From: Oryzias latipes
Taxonomy: Eukaryota > Chordata > Actinopteri > Beloniformes > Adrianichthyidae
Reading direction: 5' to 3'
Assembly (NCBI RefSeq): GCF_002234675.1
Contig: NC_019860.2
Coordinates: 9,360,586 to 9,424,585, forward strand
Length of the DNA: 64,000 bases
Position 1 is the first letter of the stretch; every line of letters begins with the position of its first letter. Positions 31,792 to 41,890 of the stretch are shown in pieces. A program made the position numbers and the translations under genes. The notes under the pieces were generated by a model. It saw only the letters and a list, made by a program, of their open reading frames with translations, had not been told where the DNA came from and made no database searches.

Positions 31792-33405
31792 CTATGCATT
31801 GCTGCTTGCATTGAAGCTGACTTTAACGGCTGCTTCTTCTGACTGAACCCAACTGAACTGATGTGGTGGATTCACTTTCAGTGTGTCTAGCAGTTGAGAA
31901 GAGGCGTCCGGCTTTGCTTTAGGGCAAATGCTCTTAGTTTTTCTTCTATTGGTTGCTTTCTGAGGTGCAGCTCCAATGGTAAAGATAGTCTTCTGAGGTT
32001 CTAACAACAAGGAGGCTTTCACTTTGTCCGATGTCGAGACTTTCTTTGCAAAAGAACTTTGTTGTTGGCAAGACTTTTCCTGAGGTGCACACCCACTGGA
32101 TTTAGCCTGGCTGCTGACTTTAACGGCTGCTTCTTCTGACTGAACCCAACTGAACTGATGTGGTGGATTCACTTTCAGTGTGTCTAGCAGTTGAGAAGAG
32201 GCGTCCGGCTTTGCTTTAGGGCTAATGGTCTTGTTTTTTCCTCTCCTATTGGTCGTTTTCTTAGGTGCAGCTCCAATAGTAAAAATACTTTTTTGTGATT
32301 CCAAACAAGCTGAGGCTGTTATTTGGTTCAATCCAGAGGCACTTTCAGGTCTATCAAATTCAGTCTGGGTTGATGTATTCTGTTGAGGTGCACACACAAT
32401 TGTCTCTGCTTGGTTGCTGATTCTATTGGTTGCTAAGTTGGACAGAAAGACCATCTCTACCACCTGAATTTCAAGATTTTCTCTTTTCTCCTTTTGTTTT
32501 CCTATTTGATCTTCCATGTGTAAATTTAGATTGTTGATTTCAAGCAGTTGTTTTGTGACCATTTCTGTGTCTTCTAAAACTGTCTTGTAACCCTTTGAGT
32601 AGCTTGGTTTCTTTTCCACCTTGAGGAATTCTGTCACATTTTGGATCTTCTCCTCAAGTTCTCTGATTTCCTTTCGCCTCTCTTGTCTAATGTGACGCTC
32701 CTGCTCAATACTTTTTTCAGAAAACAACCAGTCTTCATCAGCCTTAAGTGCCTCCTGCTCATATTTCTTGAGGAGGTCCAGTTTTTTTGCGATGTTCCTT
32801 TCCCTCTTAGCTAAACAGCTTTTTAGCTTATTGCGCTGTGAGATCAATCCATTAAGATCGTTGACGTCAGTTTCTTCTTGAGACTCCTCTGATAGTGAGT
32901 CTTCTGAATCAGAATCTCTTGAATTGTCATCCTCACTATCTGAATCAGAGGGTCCAAATGGATATTCTCTGGGGGTGGGAGAGTCCAGACTGTGCTCATC
33001 GGTCTGCTCTTCAGTGTAGCTGTTGTCAGGGGACATCGAGTAGTAAAACTCCAGATCACCTTCAAAGTCACTCTGACTAAATTTCCTGTCACACTCAGAG
33101 AATTGAGATGAATTGTCTTGAGAGTCCAGACTGTGCTCATGGGTGTAGCTATTGTCAGGGGACATCATATTGTTGACCTCCAGATCACCTTCAAAGTCAC
33201 TCTGACTACATTTCCTGTCACCATCAGAGATTTGAGATGAATTGTCTTGGGGGATGAGAGAGTCCTGACTGGTCTCCTCTCTGGAACTTTCCTCGGGGAA
33301 GACAATCATGTTATAAAAGTCGTCGTCCAGGACGATGTCACTCTCATTTTCAACAATATCGGACCAGAGTCTTGTAACTTTTTCTTCCTGTTGCATCATT
33401 TTTCT
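31792..33405 (-). CDS. acidic coiled-coil protein of unknown family, intact copy
   Basis: I do not recognise this gene. From the ATG at 33,403-33,405 it encodes 537 residues. The frame is open to another ATG at 33,483, but a TATAAATA box lies between the two, and similarity to the second copy starts six bases before 33,405, so I prefer the inner start. Visible parts: two acidic repeats of about 45 residues (residues 49-140, SQSDFEGDLE, MSPDNSYT), a Ser/Asp/Glu run (152-178), a long charged coiled coil (about 185-325), and two 99-residue C-terminal repeats (332-430, 431-529), each ending in IFTIGAAP...KPDASSQLLDTLKVNPPHQF-type sequence. TSTQTE resembles a dynein-light-chain (LC8) ligand. No signal peptide or membrane segment is seen. 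AATAAA signals follow on the minus strand near 31,738 and 31,752. Confidence 0.72.
   Translation of the reverse strand, partial: RKMMQQEEKVTRLWSDIVENESDIVLDDDFYNMIVFPEESSREETSQDSLIPQDNSSQISDGDRKCSQSDFEGDLEVNNMMSPDNSYTHEHSLDSQDNSSQFSECDRKFSQSDFEGDLEFYYSMSPDNSYTEEQTDEHSLDSPTPREYPFGPSDSDSEDDNSRDSDSEDSLSEESQEETDVNDLNGLISQRNKLKSCLAKRERNIAKKLDLLKKYEQEALKADEDWLFSEKSIEQERHIRQERRKEIRELEEKIQNVTEFLKVEKKPSYSKGYKTVLEDTEMVTKQLLEINNLNLHMEDQIGKQKEKRENLEIQVVEMVFLSNLATNRISNQAETIVCAPQQNTSTQTEFDRPESASGLNQITASACLESQKSIFTIGAAPKKTTNRRGKNKTISPKAKPDASSQLLDTLKVNPPHQFSWVQSEEAAVKVSSQAKSSGCAPQEKSCQQQSSFAKKVSTSDKVKASLLLEPQKTIFTIGAAPQKATNRRKTKSICPKAKPDASSQLLDTLKVNPPHQFSWVQSEEAAVKVSFNASSNA
31800..32330 (-). repeat. 297-bp tandem repeat encoding the C-terminal module
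   Basis: Two units offset by 297 bp (99 codons) encode the C-terminal repeats. About 109 bp of each unit (from ctgactttaacggctgc to gctttaggg) are identical, synonymous sites included, while the other two thirds are divergent. In the second gene copy (58,982-59,500) the same two stretches differ at several bases. Confidence 0.85.
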
Positions 33406-33472
33406 CATTCTTGATAGCTGATTTATTTTCTTTGTGTCTCCTTGAGTTGAAGGAATACTGATCTCTGGGGAG

Positions 33473-33640
33473 TATTTATACATTTAAATCCCATCATGCC
33501 ATGATGCAAAATGACATCATTTCATGTCATCATTTGATGATATGATTTAATATCATCAAAACATGACATCATATAATGTCATTGCATAATGTCATTATTT
33601 GATGATGTAATCATTGAATGATGTCATCACTGAATCATGG
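33473..33640 (-). promoter_or_regulatory. TATA box and CRE-like cluster upstream of the coiled-coil gene
   Basis: On the minus strand TATAAATA occupies 33,473-33,480. Just upstream, 33,500-33,630 is packed with atgacatcat / gatgtcat words: TGACATCA at 33,512-33,519 and 33,564-33,571, and TGATGTCA at 33,619-33,626. These are one base from the CRE palindrome TGACGTCA and could be CpG-decayed sites, or a degenerate simple repeat. Distance from TATA to the preferred ATG is about 70 bp. The second gene copy lacks this region. Confidence 0.45.
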
Positions 33641-33651
33641 TAATATTTACA

Positions 33652-33730
33652 GCAGGGTTTTTCAACCTTTTTGAGCCACGGCACACTTTAATCTTGACAA
33701 AAATCCCACAGCACACCACCATCCAAAATT
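33652..33730. mobile_element. hAT MITE end, partial
   Basis: The stretch cagggtttttcaaccttt, then gagccacggcacacttta, matches the left end of the complete MITE at 46,798-46,956. The right end is not found nearby. Confidence 0.6.
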
Positions 33731-33837
33731 CTTAAAAGAAGACACTCATAGTCTGCATAGATCTAAAGCCTGTCCACAATCTCACATGCATTTTTGTGAT
33801 AATTGTGGCAGGAAAGGCTAGAATGGTAGATGGTATA

Positions 33838-34030
33838 TACTTATAAAGAGCTTTTCTACCTTACTCCAAGGCCAAAAACGCTTTACAGTCACAGACCCAT
33901 TCACACACACATTCACACATTGATGGCAGCTCCACTGCCAAACAATGGCACCAAGCTACTACCAGTGGCAAGGTGGGGTACAGTGTCTTGCCCAAGGACA
34001 CTTTGAGAATGAGAATCTGTCTGTCAACGG
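33838..34030. repeat. SINE-like dispersed repeat
   Basis: The segment 'acttataaagagcttttcta', 'cgctttacagtcaca', 'cattcacacattgatggc', 'gtgtcttgcccaaggacac' is a combination seen in many fish loci as a short retroelement body. Termini are indistinct. Confidence 0.5.
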
Positions 34031-34419
34031 ATTCTGTGGAAAGCTACATCGCTAAAGACAAGCTTTAGCTGGTACTTTTTATTAGAACTAAGTGACTTTA
34101 TGAGCAGAATCAGAACAAGAAAGTGAAGCATTTAACCACTTATGATTGGTCAGACTGATATGTGATTAAGCCTCCAAGAATGATTGGTGGAGACAGCTAA
34201 AGGGGCGGAACTTTTCAGAAAACAGTTATAGCTGCAGGTAATCGCGGTACCGTCATTCTTATCAAGTTCAATAGAATCATATGAACACAAAGAAGTATTT
34301 TACGATCTTTCGTATTCCTAACTACTCAGTGTTTTATCAGGGCCTGTCTGGATGAACAAGGATGAACAAGTTTCACACCTGAACAAGCAGGTGTGAAACT
34401 GATCAACAATCATTGCTGA

Positions 34420-36132
34420 TATTTATCCTATGTTGGTGGTGTGTAATTCATTTTATTTTAACATAATACCATGGTGGTGGGTGTTTACCTCTCTTACTAT
34501 TTGTCCGGCAGCTCCTGGTTTAGTTAAAGGGGAATGTTATGCGTCAAGTTCAGAAGGACGCATTCATTGGGGAGGGGGGACAGTTTGTTTTGTTTTTGTC
34601 TTGTTCTATGGTTCAGGGGCACAAATTGCATTATTTTTTCTCTGTGTCTTATTACTGCCAGTTTTGAATAGGCTGTTAAGCATATTAAACCTCATGTTGG
34701 TCATTCTTTTCTCATTGTCCTCATCAGAATGAATAGATCACAAAGTAACATGCACGTATGAAACAGAGAATTACAGATGGTGTCCTGGAATGTTAGAGGG
34801 CTTGGTTCAATACTGAAAAGGGGGAAAGTATTCAAACATCTGAAATCTCTTCATACGGATGTAATTTTTCTTCAGGAGACCCATATTAAAGGTACAATGC
34901 AGCATATTTTGAAGCGTAACTGGGTGTCTCGGGTATACCAGTCATCTTTTACATCACATGCCCGAGGGGTAGCCATATTATTTAGTAAAAACGTCCCTTT
35001 TCAATTAACATCTGTGAAAACTGATCCACAGGGCAGATTTGTGATGGTCTCAGGCCTGATAGATTCCTTTCCATTAACTTTCTTAAATGTGTATGGCCCG
35101 AACACAGATGGTCCAACATTTTTCAGGAAAGTAATTGACTTGTTGCAGGATGAATATTACTCAAACATCTCAGGAGATTGGAACTGCTACGTAGATCCTT
35201 TCCTCGACCGTCTATCCTCGCGCCCTTCTCCAAAAAGTCTATCTCTGCGGGTTTTACACAATCTCGTGAAAAATAAAAATTTAGTAGATATTTGGAGAAT
35301 TCAACACCCCACAGATAAAGATTATTGTTTCTTTTCCAGTGTGCACAAATCTTATAGTCGGATAGATTATTTTTTAACCAGCTCTAACCTCATTTCACAA
35401 ATCACAAATTCCAGATACCATGACATTTTAAAATATCAAATCACAGCCCTGTGTCTGGATCACTGTCCCTAAATCTACCTGAACAAAACTATTCCTGGCG
35501 CTTCAACCCCACTCTTCTCAGCGATGATCACTTTAATAAACACATTGCTTTTAAACTCAAAGAATTTAGTAAAATGAATGATAATGGGGAGGTGTCTGAC
35601 TTAACGTTATGGGAAACACTGAAAGTTCGTGGTGACATTATTTCTTATACCTCAGCTCTCAAAAAGGAACAAAATAAAAGGCTTTCTGAAATTAAAATTG
35701 CCCTTTCTAGTCTAGACAGGACATATAAAACTTCTAAATCCCCCTCTGACTACAGAGACATGCTTAAACTTAAATATGAATACAATGTAATCATGAGCAG
35801 TCAAATTAATAATATTTTATTGAAACTGAGCCAAAATTATTTTGAGATAGGAGATAAGCCCAATAAGCACAGCAACTTAAAGGAATGCTGGCTTCAAGAG
35901 CTATTCATAAAATAAAAAAAAAAAAAAATGGCACTCTTCTAACAAACCAAGTAGAAATTAATAATCGTTTCAAAGAGTTTTATCATAGACCTTACTTTTC
36001 AGGTCATAGCTTATCACAGCCTGACATAGATTCTTTGGCTCTCTTCATTTGCCCAGGTTAACTGATGCCGCAAGGCGTCATCTTGACTCCGACTTCACAC
36101 TGCAAGAAGTTATTGCAGCCATAGAGTTAGTT
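34420..36132 (+). mobile_element. L1/Tx1-like LINE, 5' half
   Basis: The plus-strand element has ORF2 starting at 34,777. Similarity stops at about 36,132 in mid-domain, where retrovirus-like sequence begins. A 3'-end-like segment at 39,465-40,200 on the same strand may be its continuation after the insertion. Upstream of 34,777 there is a leader without a recognisable ORF1. Confidence 0.75.
34777..36128 (+). pseudogene. L1-like ORF2: endonuclease and start of RT linker, frameshifted
   Basis: The first frame (34,777-35,472) begins MVSWNVRGLGS and has FLQETHI, HARGVAILFSKN, LNVYGPN, ISGDWNCYVDP (normally a GGDFN-type block) and YSRIDYFLTSS. A slip near 35,450 moves to the 35,451-35,915 frame (PEQNYSWRFNPTLL, FEIGDKPNK). 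An A15 tract at about 35,916 adds a further break. The RT domain is absent. Confidence 0.85.
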
Positions 36133-39100
36133 CCATGCATTCCCATGCGCAGGAAGAAGCTAACCTTTCACTCCAGCAATTGCTACGGGGTTCGGTTGTC
36201 CACAGCGGATTTGTCATGAACAGATGGGAAAGCATTTTACCTGTGAAGAGGACCGACAGTGTGGTCAAGCTCCAAATATGGACCGAAGGAAGTGGGCGGT
36301 CCAGCTGTCAACGAATCTACGTGCCCGAGGGGATGAGTCCAGCGGAACTCAGGATACACAGGAGAAAAATCTTTCTTTGAGAAGCAGCTTGGGAAGGAGG
36401 ACCAGATTATTGAGACTTTCGGCGTAAAGTCGGGGACATCCTTCCACACGGTAAATTCTCCTGCTGCCTCAAACGAACGGTAAGAAGAAAACCTTTTAAG
36501 GAATTTCTGCAAATTGAATAAATTAAATAAAAGGAGAATCTGGATGAGTGGAAGTTCGGACCCCAGTTGTATTGAAGTCAGAAGTGCAATAAGGACGTGT
36601 GTGGGTTTACCTGTTAGTCCTTGGAAAAAGGTCCAAAAACGGAGGGTTTGCGTCTGTTAAGCCTGGGACACCATTAGGGGTGTACGAAAAAGAGTTTAAA
36701 TAATTTTGCGCGGTAGGATAATTTGAAAGAACCAAGGAGGCGATGACCTGGTGCAACATGTTCCTCTATAAACTGTCCGTTCCCTCCACCTGCTATGAAA
36801 AATGAACATATGATTTTTGTTGGCTTCTCTGGGACCCCCCAAAACCTGCAAAAAACTATCCCACTGACCTTTGAAATGGCCGGTCAGATGGTGGAACATT
36901 CATTTGTGCATTCACCATACACACCGGCGAATCTGTTGGGACGGGATATTCTTGTCAAAACAGGAGCCAGCATCCTATGTTCTCCAGATGGGAGACAAAT
37001 CACCTTCCCGAATGGTGATCTGTATCCCTGGCAGCCCCAACTGCTGAATCCTCCCTTCAAGCAACAGAAAATCTTCTCTTGAAGTTCTGTGATTTGGGTT
37101 TTAAAGTGTCTAAAAAGAAACTGCAATGCTGCAGAAGAGAAGTAACACTTCCACGCAGAACTGTTTCCAGTACAGGATCCTCAATGTCTACTGAGCATAG
37201 AATGTCCATCCTGCAAGATAAACGTCCGGAGACAGTTAGAGAAATGTTATCTTTCTTGGGCCTCTGTGGATAGAGAAGGCACTTCCTCCCTTGTTTTTCT
37301 AGAACGCACCGCCCCCTTGAGGTCAGTGATTAAAGAAAAGGGAACAACTGACCTCACAGCTGCGTTAGACTGGACCCCAGAGACTGATGAGATTTTTGTG
37401 AAACTAGTGCAAGACATGGCATGCGCCGCTGCTCTTGCGCCCCCTGACTATAACCAGCCATTTTATCTCGGCACTTCCATGACGCCCACAGGTGTTATTG
37501 CTGTCCTCTTCCAGAAAAACCAAGGCAGACGGTACGTTCTAATGTATTGTAGCATCTCCCTGCATGCCGTTGAAGCCCGTTCCCCGCCATGTACTCGTTA
37601 TGCTGCAGGACTGACAAAAGTTATTCTCAAGACAGCACATGTGGTCATGTCACATCCCTTGATAATCTTGACAGAGCACTTGGTCACATCACATGTGGCT
37701 TCATCCTCTTTCACGCTGTCGCCTTTCAGACAGACAAGGCTGCTGAAAACTCTGAGGGCTCGGAACATTCAGTACCAACACACTGGGATTAACATGTCGG
37801 AGGGAATTTCTATGGACCCTCACTCTTGTTTTGTAGCTGTGGCAAAAGAACTTAGAGCCAGGCCAGACCTGGAAACAAAACCTCTTACAGAAGGGAGAAT
37901 TCTCTTTACAGATGGTTGCTGTTTCCGGTCCACATCAGGCACCCTTCAGGCAGCGGCTGCTGTGGTGGATTCCTCCAGGGGTGAGTTCACCACCCTAACT
38001 ACACAAACGTTAACAGTAAAACCGTCAGCACAAGCCGCAAAAGTCCTGCCCTGTTCTGGCTCTCGAAGCTGCGTCTGGAGAAAAAGTAACAGTTCACTCT
38101 GACTCTGCCGAAGCAGTGTCAGCTGCATTGTTAGATCTCGTTGCATGGAAAAGGAATTGTTATTTTACAGCAAAAGGGGAACCCTTAGTTCATAAGGACC
38201 TGATGCAGCGACTGGACCACGCACTGCAATTGCCCTCCAGAGTGGCTGTGGTCAAGGTCCCGGGACACAGTAAGGGTAACTCACTAACAACACAAGGAAA
38301 TAACGCAACTGACGCGGCAGCAAAGGCAGCAGCAGGGTATAACCCCGCACATCAAATGGTAAGTGTTTATACACGCCCTGCACTTTCTCTGTGTTTGTTG
38401 TTGTATTCCCTGCATAAGGTCACTTATGACACATCTCATAGAGAGGGCGGTAGGAGGAAGGGATCGGGAGCACGGTTAGTATGCCATGCTACCACTTGCT
38501 GATCCATCTCTACCTCTTGTTGTCGGCCAACATCTCATGTAAATGATTGCGTCTTAACCCCTCTTTTCCCCTTAACCTCAAGGCTCTTTTATCCACAGGT
38601 AAATGTAAGGGTAAATTTAAGGGTACATTTAAGGGTGCATTTAAGTGTTATGCTAATGCTTTTTAGGTTTGCTGTTTCATCATTTTACTTAAAATTCCTA
38701 CTGTGTATGTATTCCATGTGACTGCTAAGTGTGTTCACTAAATTAGAAGGTTACGGACGTACATGTACTCTTTGCTAAGCGATAAGCTGAACGGCCACAC
38801 TCTGAAGGATTTTTGATGCTTTTGTTACGATCTCGATGTGATGGCTAGATGCCACAGGTTAATTCCGTTTATGTGATCTCCCTTCAGGAGATCAAGAGAG
38901 GGAATGAATAAACGTGTGCTTGCTGTTTTAATCTTTTATTGCATTGAAGTGTTAATGTCCAAACTTACATGCATTCTGTGTACCACACCCACTCTTCCAT
39001 TTACTCGTGATCTGTGACAAAGTTCACTTCACAAAAGTGACATTTCAAAGCATGCAGCCATCCACCCACAAAGGAAGAAATATGGAGGTCTACTGAGCAT

Positions 39101-39180
39101 GCAGATCTTGTCATGCGCAACAGGAACCATATAGCCTTCGCACCCCGGGTGGGGGAATTCATCGCTTGTTTTCGCGGAAC
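36133..39180 (+). mobile_element. defective endogenous retrovirus remnant (pol only)
   Basis: An old retrovirus-derived segment lies inside the L1-like LINE. Recognisable parts in plus order are the end of a protease and the beginning of a polymerase linker, a short thumb/connection segment, and an RNase H domain. Gag is unrecognisable in 36,150-36,790, and no envelope frame is present. LTR borders are not resolved. A polyadenylation signal (aataaa at about 38,906) in the 38,700-38,960 stretch could belong to a 3' LTR. The right boundary is uncertain (39,180-39,460). Confidence 0.65.
36795..38502 (+). pseudogene. endogenous-retrovirus pol fragments (PR, thumb/connection, RNase H)
   Basis: Four successive frames (36,795-37,082; 37,079-37,273; 37,266-38,102; 38,116-38,502) carry protease-end, RT-thumb/connection and RNase H similarity, linked by frameshifts or stops. 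The central RT palm with its catalytic aspartates is deleted between the first two. RNase H keeps a TDG-type first acidic motif, followed by a frame break. The style is closest to class I (gamma/epsilon-like) fish ERVs. It cannot encode active enzyme. Confidence 0.75.
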
Positions 39181-39464
39181 CAGCTGAAGTCAACCAACGG
39201 TTATCAGGCCCCTTCTATGAAAACAGGAAATCAACCATTGAAGACAAAAAACGAAACATGCAGCAAGCAACTTCAAATAAGTTCTTGGGCAGCTGCCTGC
39301 AGATAATTCGGCTGCCGCACAGAGGAGGAAGTACTCAGCGCACGCCACTATGAAGACTTCTCTTCGAAGAACTCCTCTCTTCTGGCTGTATTGCTCTCTT
39401 GTTAGCTTGAACTCCCTGTGAATCAGACACACATAACCGTGTGCATCACAGACCCCAGAGTCAA
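39181..39464. other. unclassified spacer
   Basis: A minus-strand frame (39,190-39,486, 98 residues) has no recognisable motif and overlaps repeat sequence. I do not call it a gene. This may be the tail of the retroviral insertion. Confidence 0.3.
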
Positions 39465-40200
39465 GAAAAATGCCAACCTTGGACAATCGACAGATTATGG
39501 ACCCTTTTTTATTTTCCCTTACAGCATTACTTTATTATAAAAAAATAAAAATAAAAACATAACAAAAATACAAAAAAATAGTAAAACAAAGGAATAATCA
39601 ATTATTGAAAATGGGTAAATTGATTGACTTTTAATGATATTACTTCACTTGCTCCAAAAAATTGATAAATTGATGCAAAAATCTTTCCTAATGTAACATA
39701 ATTTTGCACGTTTTTAACTTTTGATACTTGATGACATTTTGCTATGAAAATCTCTGAAACAGTGTTGTGTATTTTACTGATATAGTGTTATTTTTTAATC
39801 ATATGAATGACTTTTATAAGTAACATAATCTGCATATATTCTAGATAACTGATCTGCATTTGCCATGTTGATTTCCGATATAGTTATTTTTACATAATAA
39901 TTAAGTAATTCATCTTTGTCATGTGCTTTATTGATACTTTACGATTCCTAATTCTGTCTGATAAAAGCTAGGAACCGGATATTGATAAATCATGTAATAA
40001 AATGGTTACAGTATAACGGGGTGGGATTATATAAGTTTGCTTCCTTCCACTCCCTTCCAAGCAATATTTATTAATGTGCCTAATTATCCAAAGTTTGATT
40101 AGTTACTATATGAATGTATAACTGATGATTGTATTGCTTTTGTGTATTATTTCTATTTGATTGCTTAAAATAAACCATTTCAAATCATATCAAATTAAGA
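39465..40200 (+). repeat. LINE 3'-end repeat, copy 1
   Basis: From 'atgccaaccttgg' through 'ttttgcacg', 'gaaccggatat', 'ataacggggtgggatt' to 'aaataaaccattt' this matches 52,598-53,275 with few differences. The end is A-rich. The position downstream of LINE sequence on the same strand in both places suggests an L1-like 3' untranslated region. Confidence 0.75.
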
Positions 40201-40560
40201 CCGGATATCTGGAGTACTCTTAATTACTTTGTAGTTAATAATAATAATAAACTTTGTAAATCTTTAACCGTCTGAATCCTGGTCATCTCTTCCTCGATGC
40301 TGAACACCTTCTAGGAACCTACAAAGGCGTAGTACAGTTTCCTACAGTAGCACAAGGGTTATAGGGAAAGGTGCTAGCTAACCACACTGTTTGAAACGAG
40401 TAAATTAGACAATCAGAGTGTAGTTTGTGTGATCAGCCCACGGACTTAATACAGAAACTTACATATCACTTGCATGAAGCATTTTTGTGCGGGCTGTCAG
40501 GAGCCAAAACACACACCTTACTAATGGCTGTGGTATAGCGTAAGGACACCGTGGGTAGAA
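40201..40560. other. non-coding 3' flank of the receptor gene
   Basis: No gene. This would contain the 3' untranslated region of the minus-strand receptor gene. No AATAAA on the minus strand is obvious here. The closest (tttatt on plus, about 40,067) lies inside the LINE repeat. Confidence 0.4.
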
Positions 40561-41856
40561 CTAAGAGTGAGATGATTGTCTAAGTGAAGAGGAACTCTTC
40601 GGAGAGCCTGGTGTTGTGACTGTGACATCCCGATTGCTCCCTTGCCTCATTTGAGCTCTGATGGTGTTGATTGGGACATTAGATTCCCCGTCTTTCTCTG
40701 CCACCAGTTCGTCAAACACTGCACCCAAATTTTGTCGAATCCTCACAAAAAAGTTTGGGCAGCTGAAGGCATACAGGATGGGATTTAGTACTGGGTTTAG
40801 GAAAGCAAGTGTTGCAGCCAGAGGGAGCCACGTCTCCACCAGTTTGAGAGTTTCTTCATTATCCTGAGCTGTGAGTTCAATCATGCAGAAGATTTGATAA
40901 GGAGCCCAGCAGAGTGCAAACACTAAAACCACAGCTGCCACCATTTTTTTGAAACTCGGGGAGAGCTTGTTCTGACCATTAGCTCTGAAAGACGAGGGAT
41001 ACAGACTCTTCTTTCTTGACTTTGTAAAAATTGGCCCAAGCATTATACTGTTTCTTTTAGTACTTGCATTACCAAATTCCCGTTTTGATGCTTCATTGGT
41101 ACTCAAGGTGTTCCGTTTGTCAGATTGGACGATAGCACTTCGCTTTCTCCACTTGTTTCTTGCGTTTAGAGTGAGAGCGATTTTAATGTGGCTTCCTGTT
41201 ATGACCATCAGAGGGATCAGGAAAGCCAACAACATCTTGGAAATAGCCGTTGTTCCGTGTCTCACATCACAGTCCCTTTGCAGAGTTCCATTGGAAGGCA
41301 AATACAGGGCAAAGTTGTAATAACACAACTTCCTTCCATCCATCTTTTCAACCACCGAACGAAACACAAAGTAAGGTGCTGTGTTTATTGCCCCCCACAG
41401 CCAGCCCAGTGCGGACACCTTCCACGCTCCAGCCACAGACCGATGCTTAAGGCTCCATATTGGCTTGAACACAAGAAGTAAGCGGTCCAGGGAAATAGCT
41501 GCCAACAGAAAGGCCGATACAAACATGTTGAAAAAAAAAATGGAGGCTTGGACTTTGCAGAGAGCATCGCCAAGCTCCCAACTGTGGGAAGAGTGAAGGT
41601 AGGCAGTAAAGAGGGGAAGCATCAGGGTGGCCAGAAAGTCTGTAAGGGCCAGATTGAGCACCCAAACAGAAGTCACTGTGCGACTTGAGAGGCGGAATCC
41701 CAAAACCCAGATGATCAGAGCATTTTCCAAAATCCCCAACAAGGAGACCAGACCGTGGACACCAACTACTACCAAGTTGGCCTTGGTGTTGTTGTTGAGT
41801 CCATGGACCGTCATCTTTTGTAGCAAAGGGCAGAGGAGCGGTTCACCTTTATCCAT
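40561..41856 (-). CDS. ptgdr2: prostaglandin D2 receptor 2-like GPCR
   Basis: The single coding exon encodes 431 residues. The start at 41,854-41,856 has a good context (CACAATGG) and lies just inside a splice acceptor, so the longer frame to 41,904 would read intron. Seven membrane segments are clear. The family match to mammalian CRTH2/GPR44 is strong in CPLLQKM, HGLVSLLGILEN, HSWELG, FFFNMF, SAISLDR-like ISLDR, NTAPYFVFR, DGRKLCYYN and SKMLLAFLIP. Cys100 and Cys178 should form the TM3-ECL2 disulphide. Residues known to contact ligand in the human receptor appear conserved (R166, K207, Y320, E327). NNT at 22-24 is an N-glycosylation site. The DRY motif is LDR, and NPILY ends TM7. Family role: Gi-coupled plasma-membrane receptor for PGD2 on immune cells. 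Odd point: ICL3 (about 231-302) is roughly 60 residues longer than in mammals. Confidence 0.93.
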   Translation of the reverse strand: MDKGEPLLCPLLQKMTVHGLNNNTKANLVVVGVHGLVSLLGILENALIIWVLGFRLSSRTVTSVWVLNLALTDFLATLMLPLFTAYLHSSHSWELGDALCKVQASIFFFNMFVSAFLLAAISLDRLLLVFKPIWSLKHRSVAGAWKVSALGWLWGAINTAPYFVFRSVVEKMDGRKLCYYNFALYLPSNGTLQRDCDVRHGTTAISKMLLAFLIPLMVITGSHIKIALTLNARNKWRKRSAIVQSDKRNTLSTNEASKREFGNASTKRNSIMLGPIFTKSRKKSLYPSSFRANGQNKLSPSFKKMVAAVVLVFALCWAPYQIFCMIELTAQDNEETLKLVETWLPLAATLAFLNPVLNPILYAFSCPNFFVRIRQNLGAVFDELVAEKDGESNVPINTIRAQMRQGSNRDVTVTTPGSPKSSSSLRQSSHS

Positions 41857-41890
41857 TGTGAGTATAAAGTTTCTAAAAACACAAAAAACA
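41857..41890 (-). promoter_or_regulatory. ptgdr2: splice acceptor and 5'UTR exon start of the receptor gene
   Basis: Reading the minus strand, a T-rich tract (tttgtgttttttgtgtttttag) ends in AG at 41,873-41,874. It is followed by 16 nt and then the ATG, which implies at least one upstream non-coding exon. That exon was not located. Confidence 0.65.

Noticed and set aside
39190-39486. 98-residue minus frame with several Cys
   Set aside because: No signal peptide with a clear context, overlaps repeat sequence, and no recognisable family.
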